From: JAWVZB01 sp033722375
GTDB taxonomy: Bacteria > Actinomycetota > Nitriliruptoria > Nitriliruptorales > Nitriliruptoraceae
Assembly (NCBI GenBank): GCA_033722375.1
Contig: JAWVZB010000006.1
Span: 1 to 48,473 of the forward strand
Direction of reading: 5' to 3'
DNA length: 48,473 bases
Shown: positions 7,286 through 15,785 of the stretch, one piece after another
Layout of the letters: every line of letters starts with the position of its first letter
How positions within the stretch are numbered: the stretch's first letter is position 1
Translations under genes and position numbers: made by a program
The notes under the pieces: model-generated
Told to the model about the DNA's origin: nothing
Seen by the model: the letters and a program-made list of their open reading frames with translations, nothing else
The model's database searches: none

Positions 7286-8038
7286 ATGACGGGCACGATC
7301 CTGGCGACGCACGACCTCAGCCTCACGATCGGTGGTGCGCGCATCGTCGAGGACGTCGACCTCGACGTCCGTGACGGCGAGTTCCTCGCCGTCATCGGGC
7401 CCAACGGTGCCGGCAAGACCTCGCTGTTCCACCTGCTCACCGGCATCTACGAGCCGACCCGTGGCCGGATCGAGCTCGAGGGCCGGGACATCACCGGGGA
7501 CCCGCCGTCGCAGCGTGCGCGGGCCGGGCTCGGTCGCAGCTTCCAGGTGACGAGCATCTTCCCCGCCCTGTCCGTGCTCGAGAACGTCCGGCTGGCCGCC
7601 CAGGCCCACCTCGGGGACAACTACGCCATCTGGAAGCGGATCGGGCGGGGCGACCAGGCCGTCGATCGGGCGCGGCGAGCGCTGGAGTCGGCCGGGCTGG
7701 CGGACCAGTCCGAGGCGCTGGCCGGGTCCCTGTCGCACGGCAACAAGCGCAAGCTCGAGCTCGCCATCGTCCTGGCCAGCGACCCCCGCGTCCTGCTGCT
7801 CGACGAGCCCACCGCTGGCATGAGCGTCGAGGACGTCCCCGAGCTGATCGGGGTGGTCCACCAGATCCTCGACGAGGGTCGCACGGTCGTGATGGTCGAG
7901 CACCGCATGGACGTGGTGGTCGACCTCGCCGACCGCATCGCGGTCATGCACCACGGTCAGCTCCTCGCCTGCGACACGCCCGATGCGGTCATGGCCAACG
8001 AGACCGTCCAGTCCGCCTACCTCGGGGAGTCGCTGTGA
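7286..8038 (+). CDS. ABC transporter ATP-binding protein, LivG type
   Basis: This is a 250-residue ATPase with Walker A GPNGAGKTS (38-46), a Q-loop in GLGRSFQVTSIF, signature LSHGNKRKLE, Walker B VLLLDEPTAGM and an H-loop in MVEHRMDVV. The AGMS and VEHRMDVV segments are typical of LivG. The signature lacks the usual GGQ but this variant is common in the family. The ATG at 7286 follows AGGGAG closely. A GTG at 7250 would add 12 residues but has no ribosome site. Its stop overlaps the next gene start as GTGA. Confidence 0.9.
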   Translation: MTGTILATHDLSLTIGGARIVEDVDLDVRDGEFLAVIGPNGAGKTSLFHLLTGIYEPTRGRIELEGRDITGDPPSQRARAGLGRSFQVTSIFPALSVLENVRLAAQAHLGDNYAIWKRIGRGDQAVDRARRALESAGLADQSEALAGSLSHGNKRKLELAIVLASDPRVLLLDEPTAGMSVEDVPELIGVVHQILDEGRTVVMVEHRMDVVVDLADRIAVMHHGQLLACDTPDAVMANETVQSAYLGESL

Positions 8039-8793
8039 CGACCGGCAACGGACGCGCGCTGCTCGAGGTCGCCGACCTCGATGTGTTCCTGGGCGAGTCG
8101 CACGTCCTCCACGGCGTCTCGCTGGACGTCCCCGAGCACCGGATCACGGCGCTCCTCGGCAGGAACGGCGTCGGCAAGACCACGACCCTGCGCGGGATCC
8201 TCGGGCTCGTCGCGCGGCAGGGCAGCATCCGCTACGACGGCGACGACCTCACCGCGCTGCCGACCCACGAGATCGTGCAGAAGGGCATCGCCTACGTCCC
8301 CGAGGACCGTGAGATCTTCAGCGAGCTCACCGTCTCGGAGAACCTCCGGCTGGCCGAGCGGGGCGGGGAGCACCGCTACGACCTCGTGTACGAGCTGTTC
8401 CCGCGCCTACAGGAGCGGACGGACCAGCCTGCCGGGACGCTGTCGGGGGGCGAGCAGCAGATGGTCGCCCTCGGCCGCGCCCTGCTCAACGACAACCGGC
8501 TGCTCCTGGTGGACGAGCCCACCAAGGGGCTGGCTCCCAACCTCGTCACCGAGGTCGCCAAGGTGCTCGAGCGCATCCGCGAGCTCACCACCTGCCTGCT
8601 CGTCGAGCAGAACCTCCAGGTCGTGCGCCGCCTCGCCGAGGACGCGATCGTGCTCGACCAGGGCCGGGTGGTCTACCGCGGCAGCGCCCAGGAGCTGCTC
8701 GACGACCCCGACCGCACCCGCGAGCTGCTCGGCGTCGCCTCGTCCGGCGGGGTGACCGAGCAGCCGTCGGACGACGAAGGAGGCGCGACGTGA
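8035..8793 (+). CDS. ABC transporter ATP-binding protein, LivF type
   Basis: This 252-residue ATPase has Walker A GRNGVGKTT (42-50), signature LSGGEQQ and Walker B LLLVDEPTKGLAP. IAYVPEDREIFSELTVSENL, seen here, is a LivF hallmark. It should form a heterodimer with the LivG-type subunit and power the two permeases. GTG start, overlapping the previous stop by four bases; the C-terminal 15 residues are acidic and beyond the usual end. The next permease starts inside its stop codon, so translation of the whole importer is coupled. Confidence 0.92.
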   Translation: MTTGNGRALLEVADLDVFLGESHVLHGVSLDVPEHRITALLGRNGVGKTTTLRGILGLVARQGSIRYDGDDLTALPTHEIVQKGIAYVPEDREIFSELTVSENLRLAERGGEHRYDLVYELFPRLQERTDQPAGTLSGGEQQMVALGRALLNDNRLLLVDEPTKGLAPNLVTEVAKVLERIRELTTCLLVEQNLQVVRRLAEDAIVLDQGRVVYRGSAQELLDDPDRTRELLGVASSGGVTEQPSDDEGGAT

Positions 8794-9689
8794 CGACCTT
8801 CGTCCTCCTGACCATCACCGGACTCGGGCTCGCCGGCCTGTACTTCCTGGTCGCCTCGGGGCTGTCGATGATCTTCGGGCTGATGGACGTCCTGAACTTC
8901 GCCCACGGCGTGTTCCTCACCGTCGGCGCCTACATGAGCTGGTGGATCGCCGAGCGCCTGACCTTCATCGGCTCGGGAACGCTGCGGTTCGTGGTCGCGG
9001 TCGCGTTCGGGACACTGGTCGGGGCGGCCGTGGCCGCGCTCGTCGAGCTGGTCTTCATCCGGCGGCTCTACGGCAACCACGTCGGACAGATCCTCGTCAC
9101 CGTCGGGCTGGCCCTGGCTGGGACGGCCCTCATCCGCGCGATCTGGACCCCCGACGCCCGCACCTTCCCCTCGCCGACCTGGATGGGCGAGACCACGAGC
9201 GTGCTCGGGGCCGCGATCCCCAACAGCCGCTTCGTCGCCATCGGGACCGCGGTCGCGCTGTACGTGGGCCTGCGGCTGTTCCTCCGACACACCCGCTACG
9301 GGCTGGTGGTCCGCGCCGGCGTCGAGAACCGGCCGATGGTCACCGCGCTCGGCATCAACGTCACCCAGGCGTTCACGCTCGTGTTCGCGATCGGCGGCAT
9401 CGCGGCGGCGCTCGGCGGGGCGCTGACCGGTGCCTACTTCGGGGTGATCGATCCCGAGATGGGCGGGCGGCTGCTGATCTTCGCCTTCATCGTGGTCATC
9501 ATCGGGGGGCTCGGCTCGCTCCGGGGGGCCGCGATCGCCGCCGTGCTGGTCGGGCTGCTCCAGCAGTACGCGAACTTCTACGCGCTCGACTTCGGGCTGT
9601 CGGGGCTCGGTGACCTCATCGTGGTGCTGCTGCTCGCGGTCGTGCTGCTGGTCCGTCCCCAGGGGCTCGCCGGGAAGGCCGCGGTGTGA
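8790..9689 (+). CDS. ABC transporter permease, LivH type
   Basis: This 299-residue protein has about eight membrane segments. It carries the LivH-type features GLSMIFGLMDVLNFAHGVFL near the N-terminus, GLRLFLRHTRYGLVVRAGVENRPMV in the cytoplasmic coupling loop, and IIGGLGSLRGA towards the C-terminus. It should form half of the translocation pore. The GTG start overlaps the LivF-type stop and has AAGGAGG upstream. GTGA overlap with the following LivM-type permease indicates one co-translated importer. The imported compound is not evident from the permease itself. Confidence 0.92.
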   Translation: MTTFVLLTITGLGLAGLYFLVASGLSMIFGLMDVLNFAHGVFLTVGAYMSWWIAERLTFIGSGTLRFVVAVAFGTLVGAAVAALVELVFIRRLYGNHVGQILVTVGLALAGTALIRAIWTPDARTFPSPTWMGETTSVLGAAIPNSRFVAIGTAVALYVGLRLFLRHTRYGLVVRAGVENRPMVTALGINVTQAFTLVFAIGGIAAALGGALTGAYFGVIDPEMGGRLLIFAFIVVIIGGLGSLRGAAIAAVLVGLLQQYANFYALDFGLSGLGDLIVVLLLAVVLLVRPQGLAGKAAV

Positions 9690-10828
9690 GCGACGACCTC
9701 GACACCGTCCGCCGCGACCCCGTCAGCGACCCGGGGCAGCAGACAGCCGCCCGCTCCGGCTGGGCGCGCGCGATCCCGGCGATCGTCGTGGTCGCCGTCC
9801 TGGCCGCCCTGCCGTTCATGTCGGTGCGCATCCCGGTCGTGTTCAGCGGCGAGCTGTCCAGCCCCGGCGTGCTCAACCTCCTGGCGCTGTGCCTCGTATT
9901 CGGGGCGCTGGCGCTCACCTACGACCTGCTGTTCGGGTTCACCGGGCTGCTGTCGTTCGGCCACGCGCTCTACTTCGCCCTGGGCGTCTACGTCACCGCG
10001 ATCGCGGTCACCGAGTTCGGCTGGAGCCTCCTGGCCGCTGTCGGCCTGACGATGGTGGTGGGGCTGATCGTCCCGATCGTCCTCGGCGCCATCAGCCTCC
10101 GCGTCGGCGACATCGCCTTCGCCATGGTGACCCTGGCGTTCGCGCAGGCCGGCCACATCTTCGTCATGCGCGACCCGCTGCGGCTGACAGGCGGTGAGGA
10201 GGGGCTGGCGCTCGCCTACCAGCGGCTCCCCGGGATCTTCGTCGGCGTGTTCAACACCAAGTACGTCTACTGGCTCGCGCTCGGGTTCGCGGTGCTCGTC
10301 TACGTCGTCAGCCGCTGGGCCGTGGACTCGCGCCCCGGCCGCATCTGGCAGGCCATCCGCGAGAACGAGCAGCGCGTCGAGGTCATCGGGCTCGAACCCT
10401 ACGGCTTCAAGCTGGCTTCGTTCGTGGTGTCGTCGTTCCTCGCCGCCCTCGGGGGCGTGGTCTACGTCCTGCTGGTCGGCGGTGCCCACCCAGGGATCAC
10501 CGCCGCGACGTTCACCCTGACGCTGCTCGTCATGGTGGTGCTCGGTGGGACCGGCACGCTGTGGGGTGCGGTGCTCGGCGGGGTGCTCTACACCTACCTC
10601 AACAACCGGCTGGTGTCGCTGTCGAACTCGGCCACGGTGCAGGACCTGCCCGACGTCCTGAGCCGCCCACTGTCCGAGCCGCTGTTCATCCTCGGGGCGC
10701 TGTTCGTGGTCCTGGTCATGTTCTTCCCTGGCGGGATCGCCGGGCTGCGCGACACCGCCGTCGGCGACCGGCTGCGACGCCTGCTCGGGCGGCTGGTGCC
10801 GGCACGGGAGGGAGCCGACGATGGGTGA
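9686..10828 (+). CDS. ABC transporter permease, LivM type
   Basis: This 380-residue permease has a hydrophilic N-terminal leader (about 1-25) before the first membrane segment. The LivM-type core contains LTYDLLFGFTGLLSFGHALYFALGVY, RPGRIWQAIRENEQRVEVIGLEPYGFKL as the ATPase coupling loop, and VLGGTGTLWGAVLGGV. It pairs with the LivH-type permease. It is longer than a typical LivM of about 300-350 residues, mainly at the ends. Its last eight bases overlap the acyl-CoA ligase start, so uptake and activation genes are on one message. Confidence 0.9.
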   Translation: MSDDLDTVRRDPVSDPGQQTAARSGWARAIPAIVVVAVLAALPFMSVRIPVVFSGELSSPGVLNLLALCLVFGALALTYDLLFGFTGLLSFGHALYFALGVYVTAIAVTEFGWSLLAAVGLTMVVGLIVPIVLGAISLRVGDIAFAMVTLAFAQAGHIFVMRDPLRLTGGEEGLALAYQRLPGIFVGVFNTKYVYWLALGFAVLVYVVSRWAVDSRPGRIWQAIRENEQRVEVIGLEPYGFKLASFVVSSFLAALGGVVYVLLVGGAHPGITAATFTLTLLVMVVLGGTGTLWGAVLGGVLYTYLNNRLVSLSNSATVQDLPDVLSRPLSEPLFILGALFVVLVMFFPGGIAGLRDTAVGDRLRRLLGRLVPAREGADDG

Positions 10829-12350
10829 CGCGCACGTGATCGGACGATGGATCCGCGACCGCGGGGTCGTGACCCCCGACCGGGTCGCGATCGACTTCCT
10901 CGACGACACCACCACCTACGGACAGCTCGACGACCGCTCCGAGCGGCTCGCGGCTGCCCTGCTGGCCCGCGGCCTGCGCCGTGGCGACCGCATCGTGAGC
11001 CTGACCGGCAACCGCCCCGAGCACGTCGAGCTGCTGTTCGCCTGCGCCAAGGCCGGGCTGATCCTCGCCCCGCTCAACCACCGGCTCGCCCCGCCCGAGC
11101 TCGCCTACCAGCTCGACGACGCCGATCCGGCGCTGTTCTTCGTCCACGACGAGCAGGCCGACCTCGCCACCGCGTCGCTGGACGAGGCGTCGGTCGCCCC
11201 CGAGCGGATCCAGCTCGACCGCGGGGCGCTGGACGACCTGGCTGGCGCGGCCGGTGACGCCCGCGACGCACAGGTCGAGGACGACGACCCCCTGCTGCTG
11301 GTCTACACCTCCGGCACCACCGGCAAGCCCAAGGGGGCGCTGCTCACGCACGCCAACTGCTTCTGGACCAACCTCAGCTTCGACCGCACCTCGGACGTCG
11401 CCACCACCGACGTCGTGCTCCAGGTGCTGCCGCAGTTCCACGTCGGGGGCTGGAACGTGCAGCCACTGCTGGCGTGGTGGAAGGGCGCCACCGTCGTCCT
11501 CGAGCCGGCCTTCGAGCCGGCCAGGGTGCTCGAGCTCATCTCCCGCAAGGGCATCACCACGATGATGGGGGTCCCCGCGACCTACCTATTCACCGCCGAG
11601 GAGGACGGCTTCGACGAGGCCGACCTGTCGAGCCTGCGGCTGGCGGTCGTGGGCGGGGCGCCGATGCCCGAGGCGGTGCTGAAGATCTGGGGCGAGCGGG
11701 GCGTGGACATCGTCCAGGGCTACGGGCTGACCGAGGCCGCCCCGAACGTCCTGTGCGTCCCCCCCGAGGACGCGCGGCGCAAGCTCGGCTACGCCGGCAA
11801 GCCCTACCCCCACGTCGAGGTCGACCTCCGCGACACCGACAGCGGCGAGCTGGTCGAGGGGCCCGCTACCGGCGAGCTCGTGGTCCGCGGCCCCAACGTG
11901 TTCCCCGGCTACTGGCGCAACCAGGAGGCCACCGACGGGACCATCGTCGACGGGTGGCTCCTGACCGGCGACGTCGCCGAGCGCGACGACGAGGGCTTCT
12001 ACCGCATCAAGGACCGGGTCAAGGACATGTTCATCTCGGGTGGCGAGAACGTCTATCCGGCCGAGATCGAGTCGGTCCTCCACGACCACCCCGACGTCGT
12101 CGAGGCCGCCGTCGCCGGCGTCCCCCACGAGCGCTGGGGCGAGGTCGGCGTGGCGTTCGTCGTGACCCGTGAGGGCGCGGACGTGGGCGGGGACGAGCTG
12201 CTCACGTTGTGTGCGGACCGCCTCGCCAAGTACAAGGTCCCGGAGGACGTGCGCTTCGTCGACGAGCTGCCGCGATCGGCGATGAACAAGGTGCTGAAGA
12301 CCGAGCTGCGCGAGCGGTACGAAACCGACGCGGCGGGAGGCGAGACGTGA
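10821..12350 (+). CDS. AMP-forming acyl-CoA synthetase (fatty-acid or related acid CoA ligase)
   Basis: This 509-residue adenylate-forming enzyme has the P-loop-like motif YTSGTTGKPKG, the A5-type motif QGYGLTEAAP, GWLLTGDVAERDDEGFYRIKDR (A7/A8) and a final lysine in SAMNKVLKTELRERY for adenylation. It should turn a carboxylic acid plus CoA and ATP into acyl-CoA in the cytoplasm. The family covers medium- and long-chain acids and aromatic acids, so the substrate is open. The ATG lies inside the LivM-type permease gene, so import and activation are linked. It overlaps the TetR gene by four bases. Confidence 0.92.
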   Translation: MGDAHVIGRWIRDRGVVTPDRVAIDFLDDTTTYGQLDDRSERLAAALLARGLRRGDRIVSLTGNRPEHVELLFACAKAGLILAPLNHRLAPPELAYQLDDADPALFFVHDEQADLATASLDEASVAPERIQLDRGALDDLAGAAGDARDAQVEDDDPLLLVYTSGTTGKPKGALLTHANCFWTNLSFDRTSDVATTDVVLQVLPQFHVGGWNVQPLLAWWKGATVVLEPAFEPARVLELISRKGITTMMGVPATYLFTAEEDGFDEADLSSLRLAVVGGAPMPEAVLKIWGERGVDIVQGYGLTEAAPNVLCVPPEDARRKLGYAGKPYPHVEVDLRDTDSGELVEGPATGELVVRGPNVFPGYWRNQEATDGTIVDGWLLTGDVAERDDEGFYRIKDRVKDMFISGGENVYPAEIESVLHDHPDVVEAAVAGVPHERWGEVGVAFVVTREGADVGGDELLTLCADRLAKYKVPEDVRFVDELPRSAMNKVLKTELRERYETDAAGGET

Positions 12351-13009
12351 CCGTGGACCGCGAGACCGACGAGCGCTGGGCGGTCGAGGACCGCCCCGCC
12401 CCGCTCGCGACCAGCGGCCGGCCGCTGTCCGCCCGGGGCCTGCGCACCCGCCGCCAGCTCCTCGACGCCGCCGAGCAGGTGTTCGCCGAGCTCGGTTACC
12501 CCGACGCCTCGATCGTGAAGATCACCGAGGCCGCCGGCGTCGCCCAGGGCACCTTCTACCTCTACTTCGAGTCGAAGCAGCAGGTGTTCGACGAGGTCGT
12601 CGACGACCTCAACCACCGCGTCCGTCGGGCGATGACCGAAGGCGCGTCGCAGGGCACCACCCGCGCCGAGCGCGAGCGGCTCGGGTTCCGGGGCTTCTTC
12701 CGCTTCACCGCCGAGCATCCCGCGCTGTATCGGATCATCCGCCAGGCGGAGTTCGCTTCGCCCGAGGCCCTGCACCGCCACTACGAGCGCATCGCCACCG
12801 GCTACATCGACGGTCTCCGGGATGCGATGGGCGAGGGCGAGATCGTCGATGCCGATCCCGAGGTGCTCGCCTGGATGCTGATGGGCATCGGCGAGATCGT
12901 CGGGATGCGCTGGATCCTGTGGGGCGACACCGACGCGGTGCCCGACGCCGTGTTCGACGAGATGTACCGCTTCATCACCCGCGGCCTCGGCGCAGAGGAC
13001 GACGCGTGA
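12347..13009 (+). CDS. TetR/AcrR-family transcriptional regulator
   Basis: This 220-residue regulator has a TetR helix-turn-helix at about residues 35-82 (RRQLLDAAEQVFAELGYPDASIVKITEAAGVAQGTFYLYFESKQQVF) and an all-helical ligand domain after it. The GTG at 12347 was chosen because it gives the GTGA overlap with the ligase gene; a longer frame upstream lies wholly in the ligase. Being co-transcribed with transport and acyl-CoA genes, it is the natural candidate to bind the two copies of the 19-base site near 4861 and 5820, perhaps with an acyl-CoA as inducer (inference). Confidence 0.92.
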   Translation: MTVDRETDERWAVEDRPAPLATSGRPLSARGLRTRRQLLDAAEQVFAELGYPDASIVKITEAAGVAQGTFYLYFESKQQVFDEVVDDLNHRVRRAMTEGASQGTTRAERERLGFRGFFRFTAEHPALYRIIRQAEFASPEALHRHYERIATGYIDGLRDAMGEGEIVDADPEVLAWMLMGIGEIVGMRWILWGDTDAVPDAVFDEMYRFITRGLGAEDDA

Positions 13010-14025
13010 CCCCCGTCGGGATCCGCGCCACGGCCGGCTACCTGCCCGAGCGCTGGATGACGGCGGCCGAGATCGCCGCCGCCAGCGACATCCCCGAATG
13101 GGTGATCGTCGAGAAGTTCGGGCTGCGTGGCAAGCACATCGCCGCCTCCGACGAGCACGTCACCGACATGTCGGTCGCCGCCGCCGAGCGGCTGCTCGCC
13201 GACGCCGAGGTCGACCCGGCCGAGGTCGACGCGGTCGTGTACTACGGCTCCACGTGGAAGGACCGGGCGGTCTGGCAGGCCGCCCCCGACATCCAGCACC
13301 GGCTCGGCTGCACCAACGCCTTCAGCCTCGAGCTCGAGTACGTCTCCTGCGGCACGCCGGTCGCGCTGCGGGTCTGCAAGGACCTGCTGGTCGCCGAGCC
13401 GGAGCTGACGACCGTGCTGGCCGTCGCGGCCTGCAAGGAGTCACAGCTCATCGACTACACGAACGAGCGTGCTCGGTTCACGTTCAACTTCGCCGACGGG
13501 GCGGTCGCCGGGCTCCTCGTGGCGGACCAGACCACCAACGAGGTCCTCGGCTCGCACATGATCACCGACGGCCGCTTTTCGCGGGACGTCTACGTCCCCG
13601 CCGGGGGCAGCGTCGAGCCCGCCTCGCACGAGACCGTCGACGCCGACCGCCACATGCTCGACGTGCCCGACCCCGCTGGGATGAAGGAGCGTCTCGACCC
13701 GGTCACGATGGACAACTTCGTCCGCGTCGCCGAGGTCGCCTGCCAGCGGTCCGGGATCGAGTTGGCCGACCTGGATCACCTGTGTGGCATCCACATGAAG
13801 CGGTCGATCCACGACGCGCTCGTCGACCGGCTCGGCGTCGACCCCGCCCGCGCGGTCTACCTCGACGACACCGGGCACATGTCGGGGGTCGACCCGCTGC
13901 TGGGGTTGGACCGCGCCGCCCGGGCGGGCGATCTGGCCGACGGCGACCACGTCCTGCTGTTGGCCGCCGGTACCGGCTACACCTGGGCGGCGACCGTCGT
14001 CCGGTGGGGTGGAGAGACGTCGTGA
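13006..14025 (+). CDS. 3-oxoacyl-ACP synthase III-like (thiolase-superfamily) enzyme, divergent
   Basis: The 339-residue protein has the thiolase fold of KAS III/FabH. Cys115 in EYVSCGTPVAL is the likely acyl-binding cysteine and His263 in LCGIHMKRSIHD the first basic residue. The place where FabH has Asn (GNTSAAS-like) reads TGHMSGVDPLLGL, so His291 replaces Asn. This suggests a reaction other than standard ACP condensation, for example acyl transfer or thiolysis of a CoA ester, but that is inference. GTG start with GTGA overlap to the TetR gene; GTGA overlap with the following SDR. Confidence 0.85.
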   Translation: MTPVGIRATAGYLPERWMTAAEIAAASDIPEWVIVEKFGLRGKHIAASDEHVTDMSVAAAERLLADAEVDPAEVDAVVYYGSTWKDRAVWQAAPDIQHRLGCTNAFSLELEYVSCGTPVALRVCKDLLVAEPELTTVLAVAACKESQLIDYTNERARFTFNFADGAVAGLLVADQTTNEVLGSHMITDGRFSRDVYVPAGGSVEPASHETVDADRHMLDVPDPAGMKERLDPVTMDNFVRVAEVACQRSGIELADLDHLCGIHMKRSIHDALVDRLGVDPARAVYLDDTGHMSGVDPLLGLDRAARAGDLADGDHVLLLAAGTGYTWAATVVRWGGETS

Positions 14026-14765
14026 GCGGCGACCGGGCAGCGCTCGTGACCGGCGCGGCGTCGGGGATCGGACGCGCCATCGCGCAGCGGCTGGCCGACG
14101 ACGGGTGCTCCGTGCTCGCGGTCGACATCGAGCCCGATCCCGACGGCCCCGGCGAGCCCTTCGAGGCCGACCTCACCACCGTCGAGGGGAACCGTGACAG
14201 CGTCGCTGCGGCGCTGGACCGCTTCGGCCGGCTCGACGTCGTGGTCCCCAACGCCGGGTTCCAGCACGTCGCCCCCGTCGAGGAGTTCCCGGTGGAGCAG
14301 TGGAACGCGATGCTCGCGCTGTTGCTCACGAGCCCGTTCCTGCTGGCCCGCGAGGCCTGGCCCGCGCTCCGCGAGAGCGGGGCGGGACGGTTCGTCGCGG
14401 TCGCCTCGGTCCACGGCATCGTCGCCTCGCCGTACAAGACCGCCTACATCAGCGCCAAGCACGGCCTGGTCGGGCTCGTGAAGGTGCTCGCCCTCGAGGG
14501 TGCTGAGGACGGCATCGCCGCCACCGCCGTGTGCCCCGGCTACGTCCGCACCCCGCTGGTCGAGGGCCAGATCGCCGATCAGGCCGCCTCGCACGGCATC
14601 CCCGAGGAGCGCGTGATCGAGGAGGTCATCCTCGAGCCCCACGCCTTCAAGCGGCTGATCGAGCCGTCCGAGGTCGCGGGCGTCGTCAGCATGCTGGCCG
14701 GCGAGACCGGCGCCGCGTTCACCGGCGCCCCGGTCGTGATGGACATGGGCTGGTCCGCCCGCTGA
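14022..14765 (+). CDS. SDR oxidoreductase, D-3-hydroxybutyrate dehydrogenase-like
   Basis: This 247-residue short-chain dehydrogenase has the cofactor motif TGAASGIG (10-17), NAG (77-79) and the catalytic Ser129, Tyr142 and Lys146. The C-terminal half, with GYVRTPLVEGQIADQAASHGIPEE then VIEEVIL and KRLIEPSEVAGV, follows the pattern of 3-hydroxybutyrate dehydrogenases closely. Its likely reaction is 3-hydroxybutyrate plus NAD+ to acetoacetate. That would fit an island that degrades polyhydroxyalkanoate-like esters. Substrate assignment still rests on resemblance. GTG start overlaps the KAS III-like stop. It is probably the last gene of the overlapping operon. Confidence 0.85.
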   Translation: MSGDRAALVTGAASGIGRAIAQRLADDGCSVLAVDIEPDPDGPGEPFEADLTTVEGNRDSVAAALDRFGRLDVVVPNAGFQHVAPVEEFPVEQWNAMLALLLTSPFLLAREAWPALRESGAGRFVAVASVHGIVASPYKTAYISAKHGLVGLVKVLALEGAEDGIAATAVCPGYVRTPLVEGQIADQAASHGIPEERVIEEVILEPHAFKRLIEPSEVAGVVSMLAGETGAAFTGAPVVMDMGWSAR

Positions 14766-14833
14766 GACCTTGTCGGTGCCGGTCGGTCCCGCCCCGCGGG
14801 TAGCGTGCCGGGCGACCACCGGGAGGTGCAGCC

Positions 14834-15613
14834 GTGGAGCTCGCAGGCAAGGTCGTCGTCGTGACCGGCGGGGCCAGTGGGATCGGGGCGGCGCTGTGCC
14901 GCCGCTTCGCCGACGAGGACCCGCAGGCGATCGTCGTGGTCGACCTCGACGGGGACGGGGCCGACCGGGTCGCGGACGAGGTCGGGGGGACCGCCGTCCA
15001 GGCCGACCTGTCATCGCGCGACGGTGTCACCGGCGCCGTGAACGCGGTCCTCGGTGATCACGGCCGCATCGACCTCTACTGCTCCAACGCCGGCGTCCCC
15101 GGCGGGGAGCAGTTCAGCGAGGATCCCGATGACTGGCAGCGCGCCTGGGACGTCAACGTGATGGCGCACGTCCACGCCGCGCACGCGCTGCTGCCGGGGT
15201 GGCTCGAGCGGGGCGCGGGCTACCTGCTCGGGACGGTGTCAGCGGCCGGGCTGCTCAACCACATCTTCGCCGCGCCATACGCCGCCTCGAAGGCCGCTGC
15301 CCTGTCGGTGATGGAGTGGCTCGCGATCGCCCACGGCCCCGACGGGATCGGGGTGTCGGCGCTGTGCCCCCAGGGGGTCAAGACCCCGATGCTCGAGGAC
15401 GACCCCACCGGCTTCCTCGCCGAGGACGCCATGGAGCCCTCGGCGGTCGCCGACGTCGTGGTCGAGGGGCTCCGCGATGAACGCTTCCTGATCCTGCCCC
15501 ATCCCGAGGTCGCCGAGTACGCCGCCCGGCGCGGCAGCGACCACGACCGCTGGATCACGGGCATGCAGCGGCTGCGTCACCGCGTCGTCGAGGCCTTCCC
15601 CGACCTCGCCTGA
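14834..15613 (+). CDS. SDR-family oxidoreductase
   Basis: This 259-residue short-chain dehydrogenase has TGGASGIG (11-18), NAG (85-87) and the triad Ser136, Tyr149, Lys153. It has an Asp-rich segment after the second strand (VVVDLDGDGADRV), so NAD is the likely cofactor. The substrate is unknown. The GTG start at 14834 has a GGGAGGTG ribosome site. A 68-base gap separates it from the previous SDR, so it may be in the same transcript or have its own start. The last part of the protein (LILPHPEVAEYAARRGSDHDRWITGM) is typical of an SDR group found in fatty-acid and steroid clusters. Confidence 0.88.
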   Translation: MELAGKVVVVTGGASGIGAALCRRFADEDPQAIVVVDLDGDGADRVADEVGGTAVQADLSSRDGVTGAVNAVLGDHGRIDLYCSNAGVPGGEQFSEDPDDWQRAWDVNVMAHVHAAHALLPGWLERGAGYLLGTVSAAGLLNHIFAAPYAASKAAALSVMEWLAIAHGPDGIGVSALCPQGVKTPMLEDDPTGFLAEDAMEPSAVADVVVEGLRDERFLILPHPEVAEYAARRGSDHDRWITGMQRLRHRVVEAFPDLA

Positions 15614-15667
15614 CCGGCCCCGAGACGGCCGGTACCCTGCGCCCCGCCCCGGCTGCGGTCGGGGCGC
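15614..15667 (+). terminator. Two GC-rich stem-loops between the SDR gene and tRNA-Ser
   Basis: CCGGCC (15614-15619) pairs with GGCCGG (15627-15632), and GCGCCCCG (15639-15646) pairs with CGGGGCGC (15660-15667). The first could end the SDR transcript. The second ends only four bases before the tRNA, so it may be part of the tRNA leader rather than a terminator. Confidence 0.45.
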
Positions 15668-15671
15668 ACTT

Positions 15672-15760
15672 GGAGGGTTCGCATAGTCTGGCCGAGTGCG
15701 CACGCTTGGAAAGCGTGTAGGCCCTCACGGGTCTCGAGGGTTCAAATCCCTCACCCTCCG
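15672..15760 (+). tRNA. tRNA-Ser (anticodon GGA)
   Basis: The acceptor stem is GGAGGGT pairing with ACCCTCC, with discriminator G. The anticodon loop TTGGAAA gives GGA at 15708-15710, which reads UCC and UCU. A long variable arm of the serine type and a T-loop TTCAAAT are present. The CCA end is not encoded. Confidence 0.95.
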
Positions 15761-15762
15761 CT

Positions 15763-15782
15763 CCAGCCCACCGGGCGGCTGG
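15763..15782 (+). terminator. Terminator after tRNA-Ser
   Basis: CCAGCC and GGCTGG form a 6-bp stem around an 8-base loop, followed by TTCT. It sits three bases after the tRNA and just before the 3' end of the convergent histidine kinase gene. Confidence 0.6.
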
Positions 15783-15785
15783 TTC

